Source: Chlorobium sp. (GTDB taxonomy: Bacteria > Bacteroidota > Chlorobiia > Chlorobiales > Chlorobiaceae). From it: 64,000 nucleotides of DNA. Both the position numbers and the translations under genes were made by a program. The notes beneath the pieces were generated by a model that searched no databases, had not been told where the DNA came from, and saw only the letters and a program-made list of their open reading frames with translations. Shown in pieces: positions 53,717 to 62,052 of this stretch. Each line of letters starts with the position of its first letter. Position 1 is the first letter of the stretch. The DNA lies in assembly GCA_028277485.1 (NCBI GenBank), contig JANQGE010000081.1:17497-81496 (forward strand). Direction: 5' to 3'.

Positions 53717-55303
53717 TTACTTGCTTTTGTTAAGAGGCCTTTCGGATTTCAAGTTTTTTGCCGGTTTTTTCTGCTGAGCCTCCGTATCATTGCCGGAGCT
53801 GTCATGCTGCTCGGGTTCTGACTTCATGGCACTGTTGTGGGCTGTGGATTGACTTTCTTCAACCTGGCTGTTCTCAACCGGTTCGTTTTGTATTGCAATT
53901 TTTTTCCGCACTATCTCCCTGTTTTCGGATACGCCGGGCGTATCCGGCTCGGCTTGCTCAAGGCCCCCGACATCCCGCAGCGCTTCCCTGAGTTGCTCTT
54001 CTACAACTCTCGGAATATCGCCGTCTTCTGTTTTCACCTTTATTTTTCTGGAATGAGCCTTGTTGCCACCGGGGTCAGCCGCAGAAGAAACATCGCCCCC
54101 CGTTTCACCCAATGCCGGATCAAACACTTCTTTTGAAACATCCGGTACGGAACCGCCATTGTCAGCCTGTATTCTTACCTTCTTGCGCCGAATCGTGCCA
54201 CCCTCGCCATCTCCGGTTGGCACGGAACCTTCGTCACCAGATTCCGCAGAGCGTGAACCTCCTTTTGCATGGTCGGCGGACTGCGGCGCGCCGGCCTTTT
54301 TCCCCATGGGTCCGAAACCTGTTGTCAGCTTGAGCATTTTTCCCATTGAGCCAAGAATGCCATCATTTTTGACGGCCGTCTGTATAGCGTTCAAAACAAA
54401 CCTCTCGGCCTTCGGATTATCGGCTATGTTTGATAACAGCTCATTGACAGCCGTAAGCACTGTGGCGACATCACCGGGAATATGCCGCAGGTCTTTCATT
54501 ACCTGGTCACGAAATTTGAAGGGCGCATCACCGATTGCATCCTTCAGGTTAGCGGCAATCCGCTTCAGTGCCTCAGGGTCGGTTGGCAGAACGTTTTCAA
54601 GTTCTTTAGGAATGCCTGGCGGCGTTTGCCCCGGTGACCCGGATGACTGCCGCCGGGGAGGACTGCCAGGAGTTGCCGGCCGCTCCTCTGAAGTATACCC
54701 TATTGAAGCTTTGTACTGTTCAAGCAGGTCCTGACCGTACCCTATCTGACTGCCTTGTTCATGCCCGGGAGCCTGGTCTTCCGGAAACCTGAATGTGAGA
54801 GGACGGGGAGGGCAGGTGTTTCTGGCCGAAATGAAAATCTGTTCGGCAACTTCGTCGGGAATTTCCTTTCTGAAATTGTTCCCCAGATGGTTTTCGACAA
54901 TAGACTCTATAATCGTATGCAGTGCGTTAATCTTCTCCGCCTCATCTATTTCAACCATATCAAATATCACGTAAACAGGCTCCCTCTCTTCTCTTCTGAT
55001 TCGAAGGTTGAGCGTGGCAAAATCGTTGTCCTTGTTTCTGCTGTTGATTGACACCGAACCCAGAGCAAACCTGTCAAGATAATCCTTGGTTGCTCCCCTG
55101 GCCCAGAGATAAACCGCCCTGTCCGAATATACCAGATAATCCTGGTAGGCTATGTTGCCCACTCTTTCTTGATGCGATTCATAGAAAACGCCATCAAAAA
55201 ATGCTATTGGACGTTCACCGGCACTCAGTAATTGCTTTTGAAAGAATTCTGCGACATCACTCTGTTCGGTATGTCCTGATACATACGTAGAAATAGTAGC
55301 CAT
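53717..55303 (-). CDS. Uncharacterised 528-aa protein with repeat-bearing basic/acidic tail
   Basis: Not recognised as a named family. About 1-150: a compact beta-rich region (VFYESHQERV, YSDRAVYLWARGAT, FATLNLRIRREE, VYVIFDMVEID) reminiscent of bacterial PH/YokE-like domains, no signal or TM. About 200-235: proline/serine-rich linker. About 235-335: helical domain (ELENVLPTDPEALKRIAANL). From 380: three imperfect repeats starting RRKKVRIQADNG, SRKIKVKTEDGD and VRKKIAIQNEPV, each followed by acidic helix-like sequence, then a polar disordered tail rich in S, E and K. It lies 40 bp from the arsA copy 1 start and 380 bp from csmA, on the same strand. Role in chlorosome biogenesis is a position-based guess. 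Confidence 0.65.
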   Translation of the reverse strand: MATISTYVSGHTEQSDVAEFFQKQLLSAGERPIAFFDGVFYESHQERVGNIAYQDYLVYSDRAVYLWARGATKDYLDRFALGSVSINSRNKDNDFATLNLRIRREEREPVYVIFDMVEIDEAEKINALHTIIESIVENHLGNNFRKEIPDEVAEQIFISARNTCPPRPLTFRFPEDQAPGHEQGSQIGYGQDLLEQYKASIGYTSEERPATPGSPPRRQSSGSPGQTPPGIPKELENVLPTDPEALKRIAANLKDAIGDAPFKFRDQVMKDLRHIPGDVATVLTAVNELLSNIADNPKAERFVLNAIQTAVKNDGILGSMGKMLKLTTGFGPMGKKAGAPQSADHAKGGSRSAESGDEGSVPTGDGEGGTIRRKKVRIQADNGGSVPDVSKEVFDPALGETGGDVSSAADPGGNKAHSRKIKVKTEDGDIPRVVEEQLREALRDVGGLEQAEPDTPGVSENREIVRKKIAIQNEPVENSQVEESQSTAHNSAMKSEPEQHDSSGNDTEAQQKKPAKNLKSERPLNKSK

Positions 55304-55621
55304 CTCAAGCCCTGCCCTTTACACTGATTAGCCTAAAGTATTGAAACGATAAAAATAGGAAAACAAATAGAAATTATACAATAATATGCCACTTAACAAA
55401 CACCTCAGCCCCGCTTCAACCTGTCCGGGCTTTCCAGGGCAAAAACTGCCTAACCGGCGGGAACAACAAAGTCTGAATATTGCAGCACATGCCATGAAGA
55501 GAAAAGAAAAAGAGGAAGTATGAGCAGGGCAACGATGCACCTGAATCGGTTGTTCATCAGGTGGCATCAAGCATCCCTGAAAATGAGATGACAAACAGCC
55601 GTTTTTAGAAACACCACAAAC

Positions 55622-55660
55622 AAAAAAGGCAGTGTTTAGCTTCACGCTATCACTGCCTTT
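55622..55660 (-). terminator. Terminator after csmA
   Basis: On the minus strand AAAGGCAGTG and CACTGCCTTT pair across a loop that contains a further TAGC/GCTA pairing, followed by TTT. It is 23 bp after the csmA stop and probably ends the csmCA transcript, which separates it from the 528-aa gene. Confidence 0.85.
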
Positions 55661-55682
55661 CAAATTCGCTTGCTTTTTATGC

Positions 55683-55928
55683 TTACTTGGCGAACTTGGA
55701 CTCAACCGCCTTGGTTGGCACAGCAAAACCGGAAACTTCCGGTGAAGAACCGCGAAGGCTTCCACCGCCACCGCCCAGACTACCATAAGCATTACGATTG
55801 ATCCTCATCGTGCCTTTGCCCAGAGAATCAAACAGCATACCGACGGTTTCCCAGTGCCCTTCAACCATAACCTCGAAAATACGGCCAGCTGCGGCTAGAA
55901 TATCGGTAAATACGCCTCCTCCACTCAT
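55683..55928 (-). CDS. csmA: Chlorosome baseplate protein CsmA precursor (bacteriochlorophyll a-binding)
   Basis: 81 residues. Very close to the family sequence: MSGGGVFTDILAAAGRIFEV at 1-20, the BChl a ligand histidine H25 in VEGHWETVG, and GTMRINRNAYG at 39-49. The C-terminal about 20 residues (SPEVSGFAVPTKAVESKFAK) are the pro-peptide removed in the family. Compared with the 79-residue C. tepidum form I recall, a glycine run of five (GGGGG) is two longer at 52-56. Strong ribosome site AAAGGAGG precedes the ATG. Forms the paracrystalline baseplate that passes energy from BChl c to the FMO protein. Confidence 0.97.
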   Translation of the reverse strand: MSGGGVFTDILAAAGRIFEVMVEGHWETVGMLFDSLGKGTMRINRNAYGSLGGGGGSLRGSSPEVSGFAVPTKAVESKFAK

Positions 55929-56054
55929 AATTCCTCCTTTTGGAATTTAATTATTGGAAATTTACCTAAACGGAAATAAAGACTTTGGATTAATTTACGT
56001 TAAAATAAAAAAAAACACAAACAAAATCACTTCCCGCCCGGATAGCTGGAATGG
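55929..56054 (-). promoter_or_regulatory. AT-rich csmC-csmA intergenic region with strong csmA ribosome site
   Basis: 126 bp between csmC and csmA on the minus strand, over 70 % A+T by eye, ending in AAAAGGAGGAATTATG. CsmA is made in far greater amount than CsmC in this group; the length is compatible with a second promoter or an RNA processing site. No clear -35/-10 pair can be named. Confidence 0.4.
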
Positions 56055-56474
56055 TCACTTCTTACCACCTGACTGCTGGAAAGAACTTTTTACCCCCTTC
56101 ACAGTTTCAGAGGCGGACATTCCCGCATCACCAATTGCTGTTGCAGCATTTTCGGTAACATTTTCAACGTTTTTTACCGCATCTGAATAAAGCTCACCGG
56201 CTGTTCGTGAAACATCCTTGACAGTAATAGCAACCCTGTCAATAGTGTCCCCGACAACACCACTTGTACCGCCGAGTACCCTGCCTATACCTGTAGCATC
56301 AACCAGTGAACCAACTGTACCGGTTACGGTCTCCACTACGTTGCCCGCAAGTTCCAGCCCGCCAACCAGAGCACTTTGTCCGGTCAGCAACACTCCTTCA
56401 GCCAGAAAAGTCATGCGATCTGTCAGCTCAAGGGCCTTAAAATCCTTGCGCAGTTTTTGGTACGATTCGCTCAT
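56055..56474 (-). CDS. csmC: Chlorosome envelope protein CsmC
   Basis: 139 residues from the ATG giving MSESYQKLRKDFKALEL; AAGGAG lies 7 bases upstream, and a GTG two codons earlier is unlikely. An amphipathic, alanine/glycine/valine-rich helical protein (GQSALVGGLELAGNVVETVTG) with no TM helix long enough for a true membrane protein, fitting the single-leaflet chlorosome envelope. Located immediately upstream of csmA, 126 bp, which is the canonical csmCA arrangement of green sulfur bacteria. Belongs to the CsmC/CsmD motif family. Confidence 0.9.
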   Translation of the reverse strand: MSESYQKLRKDFKALELTDRMTFLAEGVLLTGQSALVGGLELAGNVVETVTGTVGSLVDATGIGRVLGGTSGVVGDTIDRVAITVKDVSRTAGELYSDAVKNVENVTENAATAIGDAGMSASETVKGVKSSFQQSGGKK

Positions 56475-56600
56475 AATCACTCTCCTTGGATTAGACTTTT
56501 ACAAGTCCTGTTATGTTTTTGATTCGATGTTTATATGCCCAAAAATTAAAAAAAAATCCGTTATCAACCAACTCCTCCTGACAGAGCAGCACACCATAAA

Positions 56601-57818
56601 TCAAACCCTGTTATACTCTTTCTCCCTGTGATGCTGTCCCTGTTTGTCAAGGTCAAAAGGTATATGCAGCCACTTATCTTTAAACACCGCGTCTCCCGGA
56701 TCAAGCCCTGTAAGACTTATCGGAAGGGTAATGATCTTCCTCTGGTTTCCGATCTGAACAAAAAGCTCATCACCAGTAACCCATACATCAATATCAACGG
56801 GATTGGCAAACATAAGCTTCAACTGAACCTCATAGATATCACCGCTTCTTTCAAACCTGATCGGCGGCTCGCTGTACATCAGCTCGGAAGGATCCGAGTC
56901 TTCATATATATCCTTGGCAAAAACCTCAAGCGCGTTCAGTCCAACGATTTCCTGGTCATACATCTTGAGCCTTTTTACCGGAAGAGGAGTGAATCCCTGC
57001 TCAATCTCGCCAAGGTACTTTTGCTGAATTCCCTTCCACTTTTCAAGGTACCCGCTGTCTTCTTTTGCATCAAGCATTTTGTTGACCAGAACCATGTCCA
57101 CATTGAAGCCGTAGAGGTTCAGATAGGTAAGAGCACGCATGGTCTCTTTGATAGACATTTTCTCCGCGTTCATGACAAGCCTCACGGTCGAATTCAAGTT
57201 ATCGGTAAGGATCTCCCTGATGTTCTCGAGTTCGTCAAACACCTGATCGACCGAGTCGATAGCGTCTTCTGGAGGAATGTAGTAAGCGATCTTGTCGGAC
57301 ATCTTTGAAAGCGGCTTACTGAGCGGCTTCATGATATATTTATTGACATTCTTCACGGCTTTCATTCCCCATGAAAGAGTGTCGGGCAGAGAGAGCAACC
57401 TGAGCGTCTCGCCGGTTGGAGCAGTATCAAGCACAAGCGCATCATACAATCCCGCAGCCTTGTACCGCTTGATTCTCAGCAGCGAGAAGAGTTCTTCCAT
57501 ACCTGGAAGGATAGTCATTTCATCCGCGACAACCCCGGAAACCCCCTGAGCGGCAAATATTCTCGTATAATATTTCTGAACGGCCTGCCAGTTCTCCTTC
57601 AGATCAACATAGGGATTTACTTCAATCGCATGCAGGTTGTTCTTGATCTTGGTAGGTTCAGCCCCTAATGAAATGTTAAAGGAATCGGAGAGACTATGAG
57701 CAGGATCCGTCGATAAAACCAGCGTACGATGACCCATTTCCGACAATCGCACGGCTGTAGCCGCCGAAACACTTGTTTTGCCAACTCCGCCTTTACCAGT
57801 AAATGTTAAGATACGCAT
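56601..57818 (-). CDS. ArsA/Get3-family ATPase with C-terminal Hsp20-like domain (copy 2)
   Basis: 405 residues. Walker A GKGGVGKTSVSAAT at 8-21, canonical switch motif STDPAHSLSDSFN near 38, LDTAPTGETLRL near 150, and a C-terminal Hsp20-like beta domain (VQLKLMFANP, GDELFVQIG, KDKWLHIPF). It has TDPAHSL where copy 1 at 52.5 kb has TDVAHSL. No ArsB or ArsC-like gene is nearby. It sits 126 bp upstream of csmC on the same strand. Placement of two ATPase-Hsp20 proteins around csmCA is the reason to link them with chlorosome protein handling. Confidence 0.9.
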   Translation of the reverse strand: MRILTFTGKGGVGKTSVSAATAVRLSEMGHRTLVLSTDPAHSLSDSFNISLGAEPTKIKNNLHAIEVNPYVDLKENWQAVQKYYTRIFAAQGVSGVVADEMTILPGMEELFSLLRIKRYKAAGLYDALVLDTAPTGETLRLLSLPDTLSWGMKAVKNVNKYIMKPLSKPLSKMSDKIAYYIPPEDAIDSVDQVFDELENIREILTDNLNSTVRLVMNAEKMSIKETMRALTYLNLYGFNVDMVLVNKMLDAKEDSGYLEKWKGIQQKYLGEIEQGFTPLPVKRLKMYDQEIVGLNALEVFAKDIYEDSDPSELMYSEPPIRFERSGDIYEVQLKLMFANPVDIDVWVTGDELFVQIGNQRKIITLPISLTGLDPGDAVFKDKWLHIPFDLDKQGQHHREKEYNRV

Positions 57819-58046
57819 GAACCAAGCATTGGATTTGTTAGACTTCCAGAGGACTACAAGATATAACTATCCCTTCATTCTGCAAAAGGAGAAACTTAAC
57901 ACACATTCTTGAATGTTTAAAGAATAATTTCAATGTATTTTCTCCCCCCTGTCTTAATTGTTTTCATGTTTGCAAAAAATTCAGCCAGAACGTTAACTTT
58001 GCCTGCAAAAGCCATATTCAACGCTGTTAGCCCGGACTATCTTCGT

Positions 58047-58844
58047 ATGCATGCAGACTCAACGATCACCGATAACACAGTAACCATCACTGCCAGCCGA
58101 TGCCTTGGGGAAGATGTTTCGCTCATCGCTTTCCGCTGCCCGGAAATAGCCGTAAACGCCCGGCCGGGGAATTTTGTCAACATTAAAGTAAGCCCGCACA
58201 AAGAACCGCTTTTGAGAAGACCCTTTTCGATTCACAATGTAGATGGGGACACGGTCGAAATCATGGCAAAATCAGTCGGCTGCGGGACATCTCTGCTCTG
58301 CAGCACCCCGGCAGGAACCAAACTTCGTGTACTGGGGCCGCTGGGCAATTCCTTCACTGTCGACACCCCCGGTTTCGAAACCGCCCTGCTGGTTTCCGGA
58401 GGCATCGGAACTGCTCCGATGCGGTTTCTTGAAAAAACACTTCTTGCAGCGGGAAAAAAAATCTATCATGCTATCGGGGGGAAATCCAAAGGGGATATTC
58501 AAACCAGGGGTCTGACAAATTGTCATATCGCCACGGAAGACGGCTCAACAGGATTTCGGGGAACCGTTATCGATCTGCTCCAAGACCGGTTTGCTTTTTT
58601 CACGGAGTGCAGGCCGGTAAAAGTTTTCTCCTGCGGCCCCACTCCTATGCTGAAAGCACTCGCCGCATTCTGCGAGAAGAAAAACCTGTCTTGTGAAGCA
58701 TCTCTTGAATCAATCATGGGGTGCGGCATAGGTATATGTTACGGATGCACCGTAGAACTTAAAAACAAGACTGGCAGCCAAACATCGGCGGCACTGCTTT
58801 GTCAGGAAGGCCCGGTTGTCGATGCAGCGAGGCTTTTGTTTTAA
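58047..58844 (+). CDS. pyrK: Dihydroorotate dehydrogenase electron-transfer subunit
   Basis: 265 residues from the ATG giving MHADSTITDN; the frame runs 114 bp further upstream but that part fits no family. FAD-binding PFSIHNVD and the NAD domain motif SGGIGTAPMRF, CGPTPML, and the 2Fe-2S cysteines in CGIGICYGCTVE plus a later LLCQEGPVVD. Passes electrons from PyrD FMN to NAD in pyrimidine synthesis. No pyrD gene is adjacent. It is 31 bp upstream of ssb, likely co-transcribed. Confidence 0.9.
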   Translation: MHADSTITDNTVTITASRCLGEDVSLIAFRCPEIAVNARPGNFVNIKVSPHKEPLLRRPFSIHNVDGDTVEIMAKSVGCGTSLLCSTPAGTKLRVLGPLGNSFTVDTPGFETALLVSGGIGTAPMRFLEKTLLAAGKKIYHAIGGKSKGDIQTRGLTNCHIATEDGSTGFRGTVIDLLQDRFAFFTECRPVKVFSCGPTPMLKALAAFCEKKNLSCEASLESIMGCGIGICYGCTVELKNKTGSQTSAALLCQEGPVVDAARLLF

Positions 58845-58875
58845 ATTTTCTCACAACACTCTAAGATATCTTATT

Positions 58876-59349
58876 ATGGCACGCGGACTCAATAAAGCAA
58901 TGCTCATAGGACATCTCGGCAACGACCCTGAAATGCGGGTGACCTCGTCCGGTCAGTCTGTCGTAAATTTCACCCTCGCAACAAACGAGAGCTTCCGGGA
59001 CAGCACCGGGAACATGCAGGAAAGAACCGAGTGGCACCGCATCGTTGCCTGGGGAAAGCTGGCTGAAATCTGCAATCAGTACCTGAAAAAAGGACGGCAG
59101 GTCTACATTGAAGGCAGATTGCAGACAAGAAGCTGGGACGACAACAAAACCGGGGAAAAAAGATACACCACGGAAATCATCTGCTCCGACATGCAGATGC
59201 TTGGCTCGAGCCGAGATCAAGGCACTCAGGGATACGAAAGCAATCCTCCATTTCAGCAGCCTCCCGCTCAGAAAAAAAGTTATCAGGAAGGAAATTCGGA
59301 ACAGAGCGGAAGCAGCCCCGAAGCGGAGAAAGATGACCTGCCGTTTTGA
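58876..59349 (+). CDS. ssb: Single-stranded DNA-binding protein
   Basis: 157 residues from the ATG giving MARGLNKAMLIGHLG; upstream frame does not fit the family. OB fold about 1-110 (WHRIVAWGKLAEI, VYIEGRLQTRSW), a glutamine/serine-rich linker, and the conserved acidic tip DDLPF that binds partner repair proteins. Pairs with pyrK 31 bp upstream. An R3 repeat follows 100 bp later. Confidence 0.96.
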   Translation: MARGLNKAMLIGHLGNDPEMRVTSSGQSVVNFTLATNESFRDSTGNMQERTEWHRIVAWGKLAEICNQYLKKGRQVYIEGRLQTRSWDDNKTGEKRYTTEIICSDMQMLGSSRDQGTQGYESNPPFQQPPAQKKSYQEGNSEQSGSSPEAEKDDLPF

Positions 59350-59451
59350 TTGTCGGACATTTTCCCTTTTTTACAGGATTATGCGACATGCAGGCTTTAG
59401 CTCTATAGGTTACTATAGCCTGAGTAATTCACAAAAGGAAGAAAAAAACTT

Positions 59452-59588
59452 AATCGGGAATCGGGGTCGGGATCGGGTTTCGGGATCGAAAGGGAATCAG
59501 TTGGCAGTAGGCAGTTGGCAAAAGGGAAAATCGATTACCGATACCGATTCCGACGGCGAACCCCGAAAGAAGAACAATCGGGGGGCGG
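59452..59588. repeat. R3 repeat copy
   Basis: TCGGGGTCGGGATCGGGTTTCG, GGGAATCAGTTGGCAGTAGG, then ATTACCGATACCGATTCCGACG and GGCGAACCCCGAAAGAAG. Same orientation as the 36.0 kb copy. With it the 340-bp gap between ssb and holA holds no gene. Confidence 0.75.
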
Positions 59589-59689
59589 GTGTTTGAACTC
59601 TCATGAATTATTCAGGATAGGACTTATGGGACCTATAGAAATCAATTGAAGATCTTTCTTCCGAACTCATTGCATGTAGAATTCACTCG

Positions 59690-60745
59690 ATGAAAAAGCT
59701 CCGTAAAGATATCTCCGCAGGCAGGATCGATCCTGTCTATTTTTTTCACGGCCCCGAAAGTTTTCTGAAAGAAGAGCTCACAAATCTTATCAGGAAAAAC
59801 ATGTTCCTTTCGGAAGAAGAAGCCGCCATAAATTCCACCGTCGTTTACGGCCAGGATGTCTCCTTGGGTGAGATTGTATCGAAGGCATCAGAATTCCCCA
59901 TGTTCACCGCACGAAAGCTCATGGTCGTCAAACAGTTCAGCAAGTTCAAAAAACAGGGGCCGCGCGACCGGCAGAAACTGCAGCTTGAGCAGTTTATTCG
60001 CTATATCAACAACCCGGCCGATTCAACGGTACTTGTTCTTGACTGCGACCAAATTGACAAAAAGGATATTCAGAAGCCCCCGTTCAGGGAAATGAAGTCT
60101 TTCCGCCATGATTTTCCCCCGGTCAAGAACCCGGACATCTTTGCCTCCGAACGGGTGCGTCAATACGGCTGGGAATTCGAACCCGAAGCCCTGAAAGTGT
60201 TCAGCACGTACACACAGTCTTCAGCACGCGAAATAGCCCGGGAGATCGAAAAGCTTGTCATGTATGCTTCCTCGAAGAGCGACGAAAAACGCATTACCGG
60301 TGCCGATGTATACGAATGCGTAGGCATATCGAAGCAGTACAACGTTTTCGAACTCGAAAAAGCGCTTACGGAAAAAAACGTAAGGATGTGCAGCGGCGTC
60401 TCCCTGATGATTATGGAACGGGAAGGCCAGAAAGAAGGGTTGATGAACATTGTACGCTACCTGACGACCTTCTACATGAGGATATGGAAACTGCACTCAC
60501 CCGGCGCCAGCCGGCTGCCGCTTTCCGAAACGGCCAGGCTGCTCAGGATGTTCGGTAAACAGGAGTATTTCGCAAAAAACTACCTGCGGTACGCCGCCTG
60601 CTTTACTCTGCAGGAAACCGAACATGCTATCCTGGCACTGCAGCAAACGGACGCCGGACTTAAGGGACTGGAGACCTACCCGGACGAAAAATACCTCCTC
60701 CTGCGTCTGGTGCAGAAACTTCTTCAGCCCGATAAATCGGCCTGA
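59690..60745 (+). CDS. holA: DNA polymerase III delta subunit (clamp loader)
   Basis: 351 residues, the length of bacterial HolA. Family features: PVYFFHGPESFLKEEL at 17-32, ARKLMVVKQFSKFK near 80, FEPEALKVFSTYTQSSAREIAREIEKLVMYA near 162 (shown by SSAREIAREIEKL), and the C-terminal helical collar. Opens the sliding clamp as part of the gamma/tau complex. Stands alone between R3 copies. Confidence 0.88.
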   Translation: MKKLRKDISAGRIDPVYFFHGPESFLKEELTNLIRKNMFLSEEEAAINSTVVYGQDVSLGEIVSKASEFPMFTARKLMVVKQFSKFKKQGPRDRQKLQLEQFIRYINNPADSTVLVLDCDQIDKKDIQKPPFREMKSFRHDFPPVKNPDIFASERVRQYGWEFEPEALKVFSTYTQSSAREIAREIEKLVMYASSKSDEKRITGADVYECVGISKQYNVFELEKALTEKNVRMCSGVSLMIMEREGQKEGLMNIVRYLTTFYMRIWKLHSPGASRLPLSETARLLRMFGKQEYFAKNYLRYAACFTLQETEHAILALQQTDAGLKGLETYPDEKYLLLRLVQKLLQPDKSA

Positions 60746-60789
60746 AGAAATGTTGATTGGTTTAGCTTTGAAGAAAGTCTCAAAAGCTG

Positions 60790-60905
60790 TCGCTGTTCCG
60801 TTTTTCGGGGTTCGCCGTCGGTACCGGAATCGGGAATCGACCATTCTTGGACTCGTCACTACTCTTCCGACCCCGATTTCCGACTTACATTACTTTCCCC
60901 TCTCA
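60790..60905. repeat. R3 repeat copy (reverse orientation)
   Basis: TTTTTCGGGGTTCGCCGTCGGTACCGG, then GGGAATCGACC, CCGACCCCGATTTCCGA and a tail of ACTGCCCACTG. Reverse of the 59.5 kb copy. The last part (60905-61006) before the SDR stop holds nothing I can name. Confidence 0.65.
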
Positions 60906-61006
60906 TCGCTCAGTACTTTAAACAAAACTGCCCACTGCATACTACCACCATCAGTTGCGTCTTACTCCTGCGCACGAAGTGCGCTACTCCGGGCCCCGTT
61001 CTCTAC

Positions 61007-62002
61007 TCACAACCACCCTCTCTCCCTGTACCATACAATTGTACTACACATGCCTTCTTTCAGGGGTATAGAGGCCGTAAAGCCCAGTTCCCGTTCAGCT
61101 TTCTGCGGTGAGCAAACCCAATAATCCTGCACCATCTCGTTGACTTTGTCCGGATTCAAAAAACCTGATTGTCCGGTAATTCTGCTTATCAACCCTGCTG
61201 CATGGCCGAAAGCCTTCATCAGCGGTTTTGGCAGGGAAACCGTGCGGATATGCTTTACCCCAAGCTTTTCAGCTGCAGCCATGGACAGTTCTTCCCATGA
61301 ATACCCTTTTGGCGACGTGATGAAATAGATTTCTCCAACCCCGGCAGGAGACTCGGAAGCCATGACAATCCCGCGTACAAGATCGTCGACATGTACAAGA
61401 CTTAAACGCTGTGTCCTGACATTACCTGCAGCAAACAGTATTCCTTTCCTGAGCATCATCAAAAATTGCAGCACATCCCTGTCGCCCGGGCCGTAAACCG
61501 CAGGAGGCCTGATAACGGTTATCGGCAGGCGATCCTTATAAGACCGAACAATCTTCTCGGCTTCGAGCTTGCTTCGACCGTAGATACTGACCGGTTTCGG
61601 GATATCCTCTTCCCTGCTGCCGGGATCGGGATTGTCTGCAGGACCCGCTGCCGCAAGCGACGACACCAGCACAAAACGCTGAAGACCGGGATTTACCTCC
61701 ACGACGGATTCAAGAAGATTCCTAACCGGCAGCACATTCCCGTTATAGTAACCCTTTTCATCCACCGACCTTGTTACGCCTGCAAGATGGATAACCATAT
61801 CCGCACCTTTTACTGCCTCCCGGAGTGAAGCAGGATTATCATAACTTCCCTTCAGGATATCCACCTGCATGGATGAAGCTTTCCCTGCATCGCTTTCCGG
61901 CCTGAGCAAAACCCTGACGTTATCTTCCCTGCTTTTCAGGTAATCAACAACCCCCACGCCGATAAACCCTGTGGCGCCGGTAACCAGAACGTCAAGACCC
62001 AT
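61007..62002 (-). CDS. Extended SDR (NAD-dependent epimerase/dehydratase, CerR-like candidate)
   Basis: 331 residues from the ATG giving MGLDVLVTGATG; a 45-bp longer start is possible. Rossmann motif VTGATGFIGVGVV at 7-19, HLAGVTR near 79, catalytic YGRSK near 145-149 (Y and K) after LVSSLAAAG. Similar to 3-beta-HSD and ceramide-reductase-type SDRs. Its divergent neighbour 270 bp away encodes a serine-palmitoyltransferase-like enzyme, which raises the possibility that it reduces a sphingolipid intermediate, as CerR does in Caulobacter; this is inference. Confidence 0.85.
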   Translation of the reverse strand: MGLDVLVTGATGFIGVGVVDYLKSREDNVRVLLRPESDAGKASSMQVDILKGSYDNPASLREAVKGADMVIHLAGVTRSVDEKGYYNGNVLPVRNLLESVVEVNPGLQRFVLVSSLAAAGPADNPDPGSREEDIPKPVSIYGRSKLEAEKIVRSYKDRLPITVIRPPAVYGPGDRDVLQFLMMLRKGILFAAGNVRTQRLSLVHVDDLVRGIVMASESPAGVGEIYFITSPKGYSWEELSMAAAEKLGVKHIRTVSLPKPLMKAFGHAAGLISRITGQSGFLNPDKVNEMVQDYWVCSPQKAERELGFTASIPLKEGMCSTIVWYRERGWL

Positions 62003-62029
62003 GAGACCAGTATTATGCTTTGAACAACA

Positions 62030-62052
62030 GGGCACCTCTATTGTCATGAGCG
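62030..62052. repeat. R1 end fragment
   Basis: GGGCACCTCTATTGTCATGAGCGG: the R1 end as in the 16.7 kb copy, without interior or right end. It directly precedes the SDR start. A further ACCTCTATAAAA at 62097-62108 may be a decayed partner end. Confidence 0.55.

Noticed and set aside
52523..57818. Arsenic resistance locus
   Set aside because: The two ATPases have no arsenite-binding cysteine motif, carry Hsp20-like ends, and have no ArsB/ArsC/ArsR-type neighbours.
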